Counted from the first letter of the stretch, positions 1 through 14,330 are shown. The stretch: DNA of 64,000 bases from Aristolochia californica (GCA_029961685.1 JARWKL010000008.1:13673981-13737980); one strand, 5' to 3'. A program made the numbers and translations. Notes: generated by a model not told the origin, from the sequence alone.

Positions 1-2270
1 TTGAGAATTTTAACATGTTTCTGGCCTTCATATCCACCACATCTAAAAAATTTTAGGATAAATTAGAAATCTCTTTCATATAAAATTCCACCAAGCTATC
101 TAGGGTTGTACTAGTGGAATTTCCCCAAAGTGGATAACAAAACTTTGGTGTTCATATTTAGTATGTGAAAATAATTTTGTTCCATCACATTTATTATTTT
201 TTTCAAATTCTTTTGCATACAAAAAATCTAAAATTTACATTTTGTTGTGATCTATATTTGCCTTATCTTTTTGTTTACAAGAAAACTGAGAGAGTGAAAA
301 AAACAAGTTTGAAAAAAAAAAATTGAACATCCAAAATGGAAATGCACAAATGCTGATAGAGATAGTTCCATAAAGTATATGTGATTTTTTATGTCCTCAT
401 TTTGAAAAATAGGGAAAAAGTGGGTTATTTGGCTCTTGTAAATATCCCACCGCACGTTAACTTGAGAATTTTAATTTTTTCTACTGCATGAAATTTTTGG
501 ATCATTAGGTCATTTGCATCTTCAACATGTTTGTGGCATGCATATCCACCACATTTAAAACATGTTAGGATCAATTAGAAATCTCTTTCTTATAAAATTC
601 CACCAAGCTATGTGGGGTTGAACTAGTGGAATTTCCCCAACGTGGATAACAAAACTTTGGTGTTCATTTTTAGTGCGTGAAAGTAATTTTCTTCACTCAC
701 ATTTATTATAGTTTTCAAATTCATTTGCATACATAAACTCTAAAATTTTCATTTTGTTGTGATCTATATTGGCCTTATCTTTTTGTTTACGAGAAAACTG
801 GGAGAGTGAAAAACTCAAGTTTGAAAAAAATAAATTGAACATCCAAAATGGAAATGTACAAATGCTGAGAGAGATAATTCAGAACAGTATCTGTGATTTT
901 TTAGGTCTGTTATTTTATAAAATAGGTAAAAAGTGGGTTGTTTGGCTCTTTTAAATATCCCACCGCACGTTAACTTGACAATTTTAATTTTTTCTACCCC
1001 TTGAAATATTTGGTTCATTAGGTCGTTTGCATTTTCAACATGTTTCTGGCATGCACGCCACATTTAAAACATGTTAGGATCAATTAGAAATCTCTTTGTT
1101 ATAAAATTCCACCAAGCTATTTGGGGTCGTACAAGTGGAATTTCCCCAACGAGGATAACAAAATTTTGGTGTTCATTTTTAGTGCTAGAAAAAAATATTC
1201 TTCACTCACATTTATTATAGTTTTCAAATTCTTTTGCATACATAAACTCTAAAATTTTCATTACGTTGTGATCTATATTCACCTTATCTTTTTGTTTACG
1301 AGAAAACTGGGAGAGTGAAAAACTCTAGTTTGAAAAAAAAATTGAACATCCAAAATAGAAATGCACAAAGGCTGATATACATAACTCCAATAAGTATTTG
1401 TGATTTTGTAGGTCCATTTTTTTTAAAATAGGAAAAAAGAGGGTTGTTTGGCTCTGGCAAATATCCCTCTGCATGTTAACATGAGAATTTTAATTTTTTC
1501 TACTCGAAAATTATGGATCATTTGGTCATTTGCATCTTCAACATGTTTCTGGCATGCAAATCCACCACATTTAAAACATGTTAGGATCAATTAGAAATCT
1601 CTTTCTTATAAAATTCCACCAAGCTATCTGGGGTTGTAGAAGTGGAATTTCCCCAATGTGGATAACAAAACTTTAGTGTTCCTTTTTCGTGCGTGAAAAT
1701 AGTTTTCTTCAATCACATTTATTATAGTTTTCGAAATCTTTTGGATTCATAAACTCTAAAATTTTCATTTTGTTGTGATCTATATTTGCCTTATCTTTTT
1801 GTTTAAGAGAAAACTGGGAGAGTGAAAAACTCATGTTTGAAAAAAAAAATTGAACATCCAAAATGGAAATGCACAAATGCTGAGACACATAATTCCAAAA
1901 AGTTTCTGTGATTTTTCAGGTCAGCTTGTTGTAAAATAGGCAAAACGTGGGTTGTTTGTCTCTGGTAAATATCTCACCGCACGTTAACTTGAAAATTTTA
2001 ATTTTTCTACTCCTTGAAATTTTTGGTTCATTAGGTCATTTGCATCTTCAACATGTTTCTGGCATGCATATACTCCGCATTTAAAACATGTTAGGATCAA
2101 TTAGAAATCTCTTTCTTAAAAAAATCCACCAAGCTATCTCGGGTTGTACTAGTGGAATTTCCGCAACGTGGAGAACAAAACTTTGGAGTTCATTTTCAGT
2201 GCGTGAAAATAAATTTCTTCACTCAAATTTATTATAGTTTTTAAATTATTTTGCATACATTAACTTTACA
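1..2270 (+). repeat. Leading monomers, not part of the clear pentamer unit
   Basis: Four and a half monomers with landmarks at 49, 561, 1070, 1577 and 2087. The first is cut by the window edge. The copy around 1015-1135 carries TTGGTTCATT, GCCACATTT, TTGTTATAAA and TACAAGTGG together, the same linked variants that mark a recurring monomer at 24-45 kb. The copy starting at 2087 has CCGCAACGTGGAGAAC in place of CCCCAACGTGGATAAC, as do copies near 10815 and 12357. There are no genes; short open frames are monomer phases. Confidence 0.85.
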
Positions 2271-4827
2271 ATTTTCTTTTTGTTGTGATCTCTATTTGCC
2301 TTATCTTTTTGTTTACGAGAAAACTGGGAGAGTGAAAAAATCAAGTTTGAAAAAGAAAAAATTGAACTTCCAAAATGGAAATGCACAAATACTGAGAGAG
2401 ATAATTCCAAATAAGTATCTGTGATTTTTTAGGTCCGCATTTTTTAAAATAGGCAAAAAGTGGGTTGTCTGGCTCTGGTAAATATCCCACTGCATGTTAA
2501 CTTGAGAATTTTAATTTTTTCAAATCCCCGAAATTCTTGGATAATTATGTCATTTGCATGTTCAACATGTTCCCGGCATGCATATCCAGCAGATTTAAAA
2601 CATGTTAGGATCAATTTGAAATCTCTTTCTTAAAAAATTCCACCAAGCTATCTGGGGTTGTACTAGTGGAATTTCCCCAACGTGGATAAAAAACTTTGGC
2701 GTTCATTTTTAGTGCGTGAAAATAATTTTCTTCACTCACATTTATTATAGTTTTTAAATTCTTTTACATACATAAACTCTAAATTTTCAATTTGTTGTGA
2801 TCTATCTTTGCCATATCTTTTTGTTTACGAGAAAACTGGGAGAGTGAAAAACTCAAGTGTGAAAATAAAAAAATTGAACATTCAAAAAGAAAATGCACAA
2901 ATCCTGAGAGACATAATTCCAAAAAGTATCTATGATTTTTTAGGTTCGCTTTTTGTAAAATAAGCAAAAAGTGGGTTGTTTGGCTCTGGTAAATATCCCA
3001 CCGCACATTAACTTGAGAATTTCAATTTTTACTACTTTTTGAAATTTTTGGATCATTAGGTCGTTTCCATCTTCAACATGTTTCGAGCATGCATATCCAC
3101 CACATTTTAAACATGTTAGGATCAATTAGCAAGCTCTTTCTTATAAAATTCCACCAAGCTATCTGGGGTTGTACTAGTGGAATTTCCCCAACATGGATAA
3201 CAAAACTTTGGTGTTCATTTTTGGTGCGTGAAATTATTTTCCTTCGTTCAAATTTCTTACAGTTTTAATATTCTTTTGCATATATAAACTCTAAAATTTT
3301 CATTTTGTTTTGATCTATATTTTCCTTATGTTTTTCTTTACGAGAAAACTAGGAGAGTGAAAAACTCCTGTTTCAAAAAAAAAAAAATTGAACATCCAAA
3401 ATGAAAATGCACAAATGCTGTGAGAGATAATTCAAAAAAGTATCTGTGATTTTTTAGGTCCGCTTTTTCCAAAATAGCCAAAAAGTGGGTTGTTTGGCTC
3501 TGGTAAATATCCCACCGCACATTAACTTGAGAATTTTAATTTTTTCTACTCCTTGAAATTTTTGGATCATTAGGTCATTTGCATCTTCAACATGTTTCTG
3601 GTATGCCTATCCACCACATTTAAAACATATTAGGATTAATTAGAAATCTCTTTCTTATAAAATTCCACAGAGCTATCTGGGGTTGTACTAGTGGAATTTC
3701 CCCAACGATAACAAAACTTTGGTGTTCATTTTTAATGCGTGATAATAATTTTCTGCACTCACATTTATTAAAGTTTTCAAATTCTTTTGCATACATAAAC
3801 TCTAAAATATTCATTTTGTTGTGATCTATATTTGCCTTATCTATTTGTTTACGAGAAAACTGGGACAGTGAAAAACTCAAATTTGAAAAAAAAAAAATTG
3901 AACATCCAAAATGGAAATGCACAAATGCTGAGAGAGATAATTCCAAAAAGGATCCGTGATTTTTTGTGTCCACTTTTTGCATAATAGGAAAAAAGTGGGT
4001 TGTTTGGCTCTGGTAAATATCCCACCGCATGTTAACTAAAAATCTAATTTGTTCTACTCCTTCAAATTTTTGGGTCAATAGGTCATTTGCATCTTCAACA
4101 TGTTTTTGTCATGCATATCCACCACTTTTTAAACATGTTAGGATCAATTAGAAATCTCTTTCTTATAAAATTCAACCAAGCTATCTGGGGTTGTACTATT
4201 GGAATTTCCCCAACGTGGATAACAAAACTTTAGTGTTCATTTTTAGTGCGTGAAAATAATTTTCTTCACTCACATTTGTTATAGTTTTCAAATTCTTTTG
4301 CATATATAAACTCTAAAATTTTCATTTTGTTGTGATTTATATTTGCCTTATCTTTTTGTTTACGAGAAAACTGGAAGAGTGAAAAACTCAAGTTTGAAAA
4401 AAAAAATTGAACATCCAAAATGGAAATGCACAAATGATGAGAGAGATAATTCCAAAAAGTATCTGTGATTTTTTAGGTCCGCTTTTTGTAAAATAGGCAA
4501 AAAATGGGTTGTTTGGCTCTAGTGAATATCCTACCACATGTTTACTTGAGAATTTTTATTTTTTCTACTCCTTGAAATTTTTTTATCATTAGGTCCATTA
4601 CATCTTCAACATGTTTCTGGCATGCATATCCACCACATTTAAAACATGTTAGGATCAATTAAAAATCTTTTTCTTATAAAAATCCACAAGCTATCTGGGG
4701 TTGTACTAGTGGAATTTCCCCAATGTGGACGACAAAACTTTGGTGTTCATTTTTACTGCATGAAAATAATTTTCTTCACTCACATTTATTAAAGTTTTAA
4801 AATTCTGTTGCATACATAAACTTTAAA
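2271..4827 (+). repeat. Pentameric higher-order repeat, copy 1 (2557 bp)
   Basis: Five monomers act as one unit. From about 2271 the sequence matches that 2557 bp downstream, while just upstream (2100-2260) it does not match the corresponding 4650-4820 stretch, so the unit boundary lies at about 2262-2271. The five members are recognisable by private variants: CATATCCAGCAGATTT near 2581, GTGTGAAAATAAAAAAATTG near 2858, CGAGAAAACTAGGAGAG near 3338, GATTTTTTGTGTCCAC near 3958 and TCCTACCACATG near 4529. Confidence 0.9.
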
Positions 4828-7380
4828 ATTTTCTTTTTGTTGTGATCTCTATTTGCCTTATCTTTTTGTTTACGAGAAAACAGGGAGAGTGAAAAAATCA
4901 AGTTTGAAAAAGAAAAAATTGAACTTCCAAAATGGAAATGCACAAATACTGAGAGAGATAATTCCAAATAAGTATCTGTGATTTTTTAGGTCCGCATTTT
5001 TTAAAATAGGCAAAAAGTGGGTTGTTTGGCTCTGGTAAATATCCCACCGCATGTTAACTTGAGAATTTTAATTTTTTCAAATCCCCTAAATTCTTGGATA
5101 ATTATGTCATTTGCATGTTCAACATGTTTCCGGCATGCATATCCAGCAGATTTAAAACATGTTAGGATAAATTATAAATCTCTTTGTTATAAAATTCCAC
5201 CAAGCTATCTGGGGTTGTACTAGTGGAATTTCCCCAACGTGGATAAAAAACTTTGGTGTTCATTTTTAGTGCGTGAAAATAATTTTCTTCACTCACATTT
5301 ATTATAGTTTTTAAATTCTTTTAATACATAAACTCTAAATTTTCAATTTGTTGTGATCTATCTTTGCCATATCTTTTTGTTTACGAGAAAACTGGGAGAG
5401 TGAAAAACTCAAGTGTGAAAATAAAAAAATTGAACATTCAAAAAGAAATTGCACAAATCCTGAGAGACATAATTCCAAAAAGTATCTATGATTTTTTAGG
5501 TTCGCTTTTTGTAAAATAAGCAAAAAGTGGGTTGTTTGGCTCTGGTAAATATCCCACCGCACATTAACTTAAGAAGTTCAATTTTTCCTACTTTTTGAAA
5601 TTTTTGGATCATTAGGTCGTTTGCATCTTCAACATGTTTCTAGCATGCATATCCACCACATTTTAAACATGTTAGGATCAATTAGAAAGCTCTTTCTTAT
5701 AAAATTCCACCAAGCTATCAGGGGTTGTACTAGTGGAATTCCCCAACATGGATAACAAAACTTTGGTGTTCATTTTTGGTGCGTGAAATTAATTTCCTTC
5801 GTTCACATTTCTTACAGTATTAATATTCTTTTGCATACATAAACTCTAAAATTTTCATTTTGTTTTGATCTATATTTTCCTTATGTTTTTCTTTACGAGA
5901 AAACTAGGATAGTGAAAAACTCCTGTTTGAAAAAAAAAATTGAACATCCAAAATGAAAATGCACAAATGCTGAGAGAGATAATTCGAAAAAGTATCTGTG
6001 ATTGTTTAGGTCCGCTTTTTCCAAAATAGCCAAAAAGTGGGTTGTTTGGCTCTAGTAAATATGCCACCGCACATTAACTTGAGAATTTTAATTTTTTCTA
6101 CTCCTTGAAATTTTTGGATCATTAGGTCATTTGCATCTTCAACATGTTTCTGGCATGTCTATCCACCACATTTAAAACATATTAGGATTAATTAGAAATC
6201 TCTTTCTTATAAAATTCCACCAAGCTATCTGGGGTTGTACTAGTGGAATTTCCCCAACGTGGATAACAAAACTTTGGTGTTCATTTTTAATGCTTGATAA
6301 TAATTTTCTGCACTCACATTTATTAAAGTTTTCAAATTCTTTTGCATACATAAACTCTAAAATATTCATTATGTTGTGATCTATATTTGCCTTATCTATT
6401 TGTTTACGAGAAAACTGGGAGAGTGAAAAACTCAAATTTGAAAAAAAAAAATTGAACATCCAAAATGGAAATGCACAAATGCTGAGAGAGATAATTCCAA
6501 AAAGGTCCGTGATTTTTTGTGTCCACTTTTTGCAAAATCGGAAAAAAGTGGGTTGTTTGGCTCTGGTAAATATCCCACCGCATGTTAACTAAAAATCTAA
6601 TTTGTTCTTCTCCTTCAAATTTTTGGATCATTAGGTCATTTGCATCTTCAACATGTTTTTGTCATGCGTATCCACCACTTTTTAAACATGTTAGGATCAA
6701 TTAGAAATCTCTTTCTTATAAAATTCAACCAAGCTATCTGTGGTTGTACTATTGGAATTTCCCCAACGTGGATAACAAAACTTTAGTGTTCATTTTTAGT
6801 GCGTGAAAATAATTTTCTTCACTCACATTTGTTATCGTTTTCAAATTCTTTTGCATACATAAACTCTAAAATTTTCATTTTGTTGTGATTTATATTTGCC
6901 TTATCTTTTTGTTTACGCGAAAACTGGAAGAGTGAAAAACTCAAGTTTGAAAAAAATAATTGAACATCCAAAATGGAAATGCACAAATGATGAGAGAGAT
7001 AATTCCAAAAAGTATCTGTGATTTTTTAGGTCCGCTTTTTGTAAAATAGGCAAAAAATGGGTTGTTTGGCTCTAGTGAATATCCTACCACATGTTTACTT
7101 GAGAATTTTTATTTTTTCTACTCCTTGAAATTTTTTTATCACTAGGTCCATTACATCTTCAACATGTTTCTGGCATGCCTATCCACCACATTTAAAACAT
7201 GTTAGGATCAATTGAAAATCTTTTTCTTATAAATATCCACAAGCTATCTGGGGTTGTACTAGTGGAATTTCCCCAATGTGGACGACAAAACTTTGGTGTT
7301 CATTTTTAGTGCGTGAAAATAATTTTCTTCACTCACATTTAGTAAAGTTTTAAAATTCTTTTGCATACATAAACTTTAAA
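4828..7380 (+). repeat. Pentameric higher-order repeat, copy 2 (2553 bp)
   Basis: The same five monomer types in the same order as the preceding unit, with landmarks at 5158, 5668, 6178, 6687 and 7198 (offsets 2552-2557 from copy 1). It differs from copies 1 and 3 by scattered substitutions and a few 1-3 base indels, far fewer than between neighbouring monomers inside the unit. Examples are GATTGTTTAGG near 6001 and a lost base pair in the TTAATACATAAAC stretch near 5321, both shared with copy 3 and not copy 1, so copies 2 and 3 look like the closest pair. Confidence 0.92.
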
Positions 7381-9920
7381 ATTTTCTTTTTTTGTGATCT
7401 CTATTTGCCTTATCTTTTTGTTTATGAGAAAACAGGGAGAGTGAAAAAATCAAGTTTGAAAAAGAAAAAATTGAACTTCCAAAATGGAAATGCACAAATA
7501 CTGAGAGAGATAATTCCAAATAAGTATCTGTGACTTTTTAGGTCCGCATTTTTTAAAATAGGCAAAAAGTGGGTTGTTTGGCTCTGGTAAATATCCCACC
7601 GCATGTTAACTTGAGAATTTTAATTTTTTCAAAACCTCTAAATTCTTGGATAATTATGTCATTTGCATGTTCAACATGTTTCCGGCATGCATATCCAGCA
7701 GATTTAAAACATGTTAGGATAAATTAGAAATCTCTTTGTTATAAAATTCCACCAAGCTATCTGGGGTTGTACTAGTGGAATTTCCCCAACGTGGATAAAA
7801 AACTTTGGTGTTCATTTTTAGTGCGTGAAAATAATTTTCTTCACTCACATTTATTATAGTTTTAAAATTCTTTTAATACATAAACTCTAAATTTTCAATT
7901 TGTTGTGATCTATCTTTGCCATATCTTTTTGTTTACGAGAAAACTGGGAGAGTGAAAAACTCAAGTGTGAAAATAAAAAAATTGAACATTCAAAAAGAAA
8001 TTGCACAAATCCTGAGAGACATAATTCCAAAAAGTATCTATGATTTTTTAGGTTCGTTTTTTGTAAAATAAGCAAAAAGTGGGTTGTTTGGCTCTGGTAA
8101 ATATCCCACCGCACATTAACTTAAGAATTTCAATTTTTCCTACTTTTTCAAATTTTTGGATCATTAGGTCGTTTGCTTCTTCAACATGTTTCTAGCATGC
8201 ATATCCACCACATTTTAAACATGTTAGGATCAAGTAGAAAGCTCTTTCTTATAAAATTCCACCAAGCTATCAGGGGTTGTACTAGTGGAATTTCCCCAAC
8301 ATGGATAACAAAACTTTGGTGTTCATTTTTGGTGCGTGAAATTAATTTCCTTCGATCACATTTCTTACAGTATTAATATTCTTTTGCATACATAAACTCT
8401 AAAATTTTCATTTTGTTTTGATCTATATTTTCCTTATGTTTTTCTTTACGAGAAAACTAGGATAGTGAAAAACTCTCGTTTGAAAAAAAAAATTGAACAT
8501 CCAAAATGAAAATGCACAAATGCTGAGAGAGATAATTCGAAAAAGTATCTCTGATTGTTTAGGTCCGCTTTTTCCAAAATAGCCAAAAAGTGGGTTGTTT
8601 GGCTCTGGTAAATATCCCACCGCACATTAACTTGAGAATTTTAATTTTTTCTACTCCTTGAAATTTTTGGATCATTAGGTCATTTGCATCTTCAACATGT
8701 TTCTGGCATGCCTATCCACCACATTTAAAACATATTAGGATTAATTAGAAATCTCTTTCTTATAAAATTCCACAGAGCTATCTGGGGTTGTACTAGTGGA
8801 ATTTCCCCAACGTGGATAACAAAACTTTGGTGTTCATTTTTAATGCTTGAAAATAATTTTTTGCACTCACATTTATTAAAGTTTTCAAATTCTTTTGCAT
8901 ACATAAACTCTAAAATATTCATTTTGTTGTGATCTATATTTGCCTTATCTATTTGTTTACGAGAAAACTGGGAGAGTGAAAAACTCAAATTTGAAAAAAA
9001 AAATTGAACATCCAAAATGGAAATGCACAAATGCTGAGAGAGATAATTCCAAAAAGGATCCGTGATTTTTTGTGTCCACTTTTTGCAAAATAGGAAAAAA
9101 GTGGGTTGTTTGGCTCTGGTAAATATCCTACCGCATGTTAACTAAAAATTTAATTTTTTCTACTCCTTCAAAATTTTGGATCATTAGGTCCTTTGCATCT
9201 TCAACATGTTTTTGTCATGCATATCCACCACTTTTTAAACATGTTAGGATCAATTAGAAATCTCTTTCTTATAAAATTCAACCAAGCTATCTGGGGTTGT
9301 ACTAGTGGAATTTCCCCAACGTGGATAAAAAAACTTTAGTGTTCATTTTTAGTGCGTGAAAATAATTTTCTTCACTCACATTTGTTATAGTTTTCAAATT
9401 CTTTTGCATACATAAACTCTAAAATTTTCATTTTGTTATGATTTATATTTGCCTTATCTTTTTGTTTACGAGAAAACTGGAAGAGTGAAAAACTCAAGTT
9501 TGAAAAAAAAAATTGAACATCCAAAATGGAAATGCACAAATGATGAGAGAGATAATTCCAAAAAGTATCTGTGATTTTTTAGGTCCGCTTTTTGTAAAAT
9601 AGGCAAAAAATGGGTTGTTTGGCTCTAGTAAATATCCTAGCGCATGTTTACTTGAGAATTTTTATTTTTTCTACTCCTTGAAATTTTTTTATCATTAGGT
9701 CCATTACATGTTCAACATGTTTCTGGCATGCGTATCTACCACATTTAAAACATGTTAGGATCAATTAAAAATCTCTTTCTTATAAAATCCCACAAGCTAT
9801 CTGGGGTTGTACTAGTGGAATTTCCCCAACGTGGACGACAAAACTTTGGTGTTCATTTTTAGTGCGTGAAAATAATTTTCTTCGCTCACATTTATTAAAG
9901 TTTTCAAATTGTTTTGCATA
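7381..9920 (+). repeat. Pentameric higher-order repeat, copy 3 (~2540 bp)
   Basis: Third copy, with landmarks at 7710, 8220, 8731, 9240 and 9751, each 2552-2553 bp from its partner in copy 2. Close to copy 2 (for example TTTAATACATAAAC near 7871 and AGCAAAAAGTGGG near 8071). It has lost two bases at its start (ATTTTCTTTTTTTGTG against ATTTTCTTTTTGTTGTG). The match continues past 9751 through ACAAGCTATCTGG, GGACGACAAAAC and TTATTAAAG, then fades near 9905-9920, which sets the end. Confidence 0.88.
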
Positions 9921-10751
9921 CATAAACTCTAAAATTTTTATTTTGTTGTGACCTATATTTGGCTTAACTTTTTGTTTACGAGAATTATGGGAGAGTGAAA
10001 AACTCAAGTTTGAAAAATAAAATTGAACATCCAAAATGGAAATGCACAAATGCTGAGAGAGATAATTCCAAAAAGTATTTGTGATTTTTTAGGTACGCTA
10101 TTTGTAAAATCGGAAAAAAGTGGGTTGTTTGGCTCGGGTAAATATCTTACCACACGCTAACTTGAGAATTTTAATTTTTTCTACTCAAAATTTTTGCATC
10201 TTCAACATGTTTCTGGCATGCATATCCACCACATTTAAAATATGTTAGGATCAATTAGAAATCTCTTTCATATAAAATTCCACACAGCCATCTGGTGTTG
10301 TACAATTGGAATTTCCCCAACATGAATAACAAAACCTTGGTGTTCATTTTTAGTGCATGAAAATAATTTTCTTCACTCACATTTAATATAGTTTTCAAAT
10401 TCTTTTGCCTACATTAACTTTAAAATTTTGATTTTGTTGTGATCTATATTTGCCTTATCTTTTTGTTTACGAGAAAACTCGGAGAGAGAAAAACTCAAGT
10501 TTGAAAAAAAAATAGAACATCCAAAATGGAAATGCACAAATGCTGATATAGATTACTCCAAAAAGTATTTGTGATTTTTTCGGTCCAATTTTTGTAAAAT
10601 AGGAAAAAAGAGGTTTGTTTAGCTCAGGCAAATATCCCACCGCACGTTAACTTGAAAATTTTAATTTTTTCTACTACTTGAAAATTTTGGATCATTAGGT
10701 CATTTGCATCTTAACCATGTTTCTGGCATGCCTATCCACAACATTTAAAAA
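9921..10751 (+). repeat. Transition monomers with a ~20 bp deletion
   Basis: After the third pentamer the sequence becomes ordinary divergent monomers. The interval from landmark 9751 to landmark 10241 is only 490 bp because GATCATTAGGTCATTT is missing at about 10194-10197, where AATTTTTG joins directly to CATCTTCAAC. The flanks share TTTG at the join, consistent with slippage or microhomology repair. Confidence 0.8.
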
Positions 10752-12350
10752 CATGTTATGATCAATTAGAAATCTCTTTTTTATAAAATTCCACCAAGCT
10801 ATCTGGGGTTGTACTAGTGGAATTTCTGCAACGTGGAGAACAAAACTTTGGACTTCATTTTCAGTGCGTGAAAATAAATTTCTTCACTCAAATTTATTAT
10901 AGTTTTCAAATTCATTTGCATACATAAACTTTAAAATTTTGATTTTGTTGTGATCTCTATATCCTTATCTTTCTGTTTACGAGAAAACTGGGACCGTGAA
11001 AAAATCAAGTTTGGAAAAGAAAAAATGTAACATCCAAAATGGAAATGCACAAATGCTGAGAGAGATAATTCCAAAAAGTATCTGTGATTTTTTAGGTCCG
11101 CATTTTGTAAAATAGGCAAAAAGTGGGTTGTTTGGCTCTGGTAAATATCCCACCACATATTAACGTGAGAATTTCAATTTTTCCTACTTTTTGAAATTTT
11201 TGGATCATTAGGTCGTTTGCATCTTCAACATGTTTCTAGCATGCATATCCACCATATTTTAAACATGTTAGGATCAATTAGAAATCTCTTCCTTATAAAA
11301 TTCCACCAAGCTATCTGGGGTTGTACTAGTGGAATTTCCCCAACGTGGATAACAAAACTTTGGTGTACATTTTTGGTGCATGAAATTAATTTCCTTCATT
11401 CACATTTCTTACAGTTTTAATATTCTTTTGTAAAAATAAACTCTAAAATTGTCATTTTGTTTTTATCTATATTTTCCTTATGTGTTTCTTTACGAGAAAA
11501 CTAGGAAAGTGAAAAACTCCTGTTTGAAAAAAAAAATTGAACATCCAAAATGAAAATGCACAAATGCTGAGAGAGATAATTCCAAAAAGTATCTGTAATT
11601 TTTTAGGTCCGCTTTTTGTAAAATAGCCAAAAAGTTGGTTGTTTGGCTCTGGTAAATATCCCACCGCACATTAACTTGAGAATTTTAATTTTTTCTACTC
11701 CTTGAAATTTTTGGATCATTAGGTCATTTGCATCTTCAACATGTTTCAGGCATGCCTATCCACCACATTTAAAATATATTAGGATTAATTAGAAATCTCT
11801 TTCTTATAAAATTCCACCAAGCTATCTGGGGTTGTACTAGTGGAATTTCCCCAACGTGGATAAAAAAACTTTGGTGTTCATTTTTAATGCGTGATAATAA
11901 TTTTCTGCACTCACATTTATTAAAGTTTTCAAATTCTTTTGCATACATAAACTCTAAAATATTCATTTTGTTGTGATCTATATTTGCCTTATCTATTTGT
12001 TTACGAGAAAACTGGGAGAGTGAAAAACACAAATTTGAAAAAAAAAAATTGAACATCCAAAATGGAAATGCACAAATGCTGAGAGACATAATTCCAAAAA
12101 GGATCCGAGATTTTTTGTGTCCACTTTTTGCAAGATAGGAAAAAATTGGGTTGTTTGGCTCTGGTAAATATCCCACCGCATGTTAACTAAAAATTTAATT
12201 TTTTCTACAGCTTCAAATTTTTGGATCATTAGGTCATTTGCATCTTCGACATGTTTCTGTCATGCATATCCACCACTTTTAAAACATGTTAGGATCAATT
12301 AGAAATCTTTCTTATAAAATTCAACCAAGCTATCTGGGGTTGTACTAGTG
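10752..12350 (+). repeat. Rearranged partial copy of the pentamer
   Basis: Monomers starting at 10752, 11264 and 11775 correspond to pentamer members found at 2087, 8220 and 8731. The spacing to copy 3 is about 3044 bp for the last two. The member with CATATCCAGCAGATTT is skipped here, so the unit is shortened and re-joined. Near 12350 the sequence switches back to the CCGCAACGTG type already seen at 10815, giving a local three-monomer period of 1533 bp (10752 to 12285). Confidence 0.75.
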
Positions 12351-14330
12351 GAATTTCCGCAACGTGAAGAACAAAACTTTGGACTTCATTTTTAGTGCGT
12401 GAAAATAAATTTCTTCACCCAAATTTATTATAGTTTTCAAATTCTTTTGCATTCATAAACTTCAAAATTTTGATTTTGTTGTGATCTCTATTTGCCTTAT
12501 GTTTTTGTTTACGAGAAAACTAGGAGAGTGAAAAAATCAAGTTTGGAAAAGAAAAAATTGAACATCCAAAATGGAAATGCACAAATGCTGAGAGAGAAAA
12601 TTCCAAAAAGTATCTGTGGTTTTTTAGGTCCGTATTTTGTAAAATAGGCAAAAAGTGGGTTGTTTGGCTCTGGTAAGTATCCCACCGCATGTTGACTTGA
12701 GAATTTTAATTTTTTCATCTCCCCTAAATTTTTGGATAATTAGGTCTTTTGCATGTTCAACATGTTTCTGGCATGCATATCCAGCAGATTTAAAACATGT
12801 TCGGATCAATTAGAAATCTCTTTCTTAAAAAATTCCACCATCCTATCTGGGGTTGTACTAGTGGAATTTCCCCAACGTGGATAAAAAACTTTGTAGTTCA
12901 TTTTTAGTGCGTGAAAATAATTTTCTTCACTCACATTTATTATAGTTTTCAAATTCTTTTGCATACATAAACTCTAAAATTTTCATTTTGTTGTGATCTA
13001 TATTTTCCTTAGCTTTTTGTTTATGAGAAAACTGGGAGAGTGAAAAACTCAAATTTGAAAGAAAAAAAAAATTGAACATCCAAAATGGAAATGCACAAAT
13101 GCTGAGAGATATAATTACAAAAAGGATCCGTGATTTTTTGTTTCCACTTTTTGAAAAATAAGAAAAAAGTGGGTGGTTTGGCTCTGGTAAATATCCCACC
13201 GCACGTTAACTAGGGAATTTTAATTTTTATTACTCGAAATTTTTGGATCATTAGGTCATTTGCATCTTCAACATGTTTCTCGCATGCATATCCACCATAT
13301 TTAAAACATATTCGGATCAATTAGAAATCTCTTTCTTATAAAATTCCACCAAGCTATCTGGGGTTGTACTAGTGGAATTTCCCCAACGTGGATAACAAAA
13401 CTTTGGTGTTCATTTTTAGTGTGTGAAAATAATTTTCTGCACTCACATTTAATAAAGTTTTCAAATTCTTTTGCAAACATAAACTCTAAAGTATTCATTT
13501 TTTTGTGATCTATATTTTCCTTACCTTTTTGTTTACGAGAAAACTAGGAGAGCGAAAAACTCAAATTTGAAAAAAAAAAAAATTGAACATCCAAAATGGA
13601 AATGTACAAATGCTGAGACAGATAATTCCAAAAAGGATCCGTGATTTTTTGTTTCCACTTTTTGAAAAATAGGAAAAAAGTGGGTTGTTTGGCTCCGGTA
13701 AATATCCCATCGTGCGTTAACTTGAGAATTGTAATTTTTTCTACTCAAAATTTTTGGATCATTAGGTCATTTGCATCTTCAACATGTTTCGAGCATGCAT
13801 ATCCACCACATTTAAAATATGTTAGTATCAATTAGAAATCTCTTTCTTATAAAATTCCACCAAGCTATCTGGAGTTGTACTAGTGGAATTTCCCCAACAA
13901 AGATAACAAAACTTTGGTCTTCCTTTTTAGTGCGTGAAAATAATTTTCTTCACTCACATTTATTATAGTTTTCAAATTCTTTTGCATACATAAACTCTAA
14001 AATTTTCATTTTGTTGTGATCTATATTTACCTTATCTTTTTGTTTATGAGAAAACTGGGAGAGTGAAAAACTCAAATTTGAAAAAAAAAAAATTTAGCAT
14101 CCAAAATGAAAATGCACAAATGTTGAGAGAGATAATTCCAAAAAGTATTTGTGATTTTTTAGGTCAACTTTTGGTTAAATAGGAAAAAAGTGCGTTGTTT
14201 GGCTCTGGTAAATATCCCACCGCACGTTAACATGAGAATTTTAATTTTTTCTACTCCTTGAAATATTTGGATCATTAGTTTATTTGCATCTTCAACATGT
14301 TTCTGGTATACATATCCACCTCATTTAAAA
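12351..14330 (+). repeat. Mixed monomers including a similar adjacent pair
   Basis: Four monomers. The first half-monomer (12351-12800) repeats the pentamer member with CCAGCAGATTT. The next two (around 13120-13160 and 13635-13670) share GATTTTTTGTTTCCACTT and GGATCCGTG at a spacing of one monomer, so they probably arose by single-unit duplication. The last (13818-14330) holds the CAACAAAGATAAC variant patch that recurs near 19460. Confidence 0.7.
13871..13950 (+). repeat. Variant patch, member 1 of a dispersed pair
   Basis: Carries GGAGTTGTACTAG, CCCCAACAAAGATAAC and TTGGTCTTCCTTTTTAG. The same 80 bp string is at 19444-19523, 5573 bp away. The rest of the two monomers is not especially similar, which suggests exchange of a short tract. 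Confidence 0.75.
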
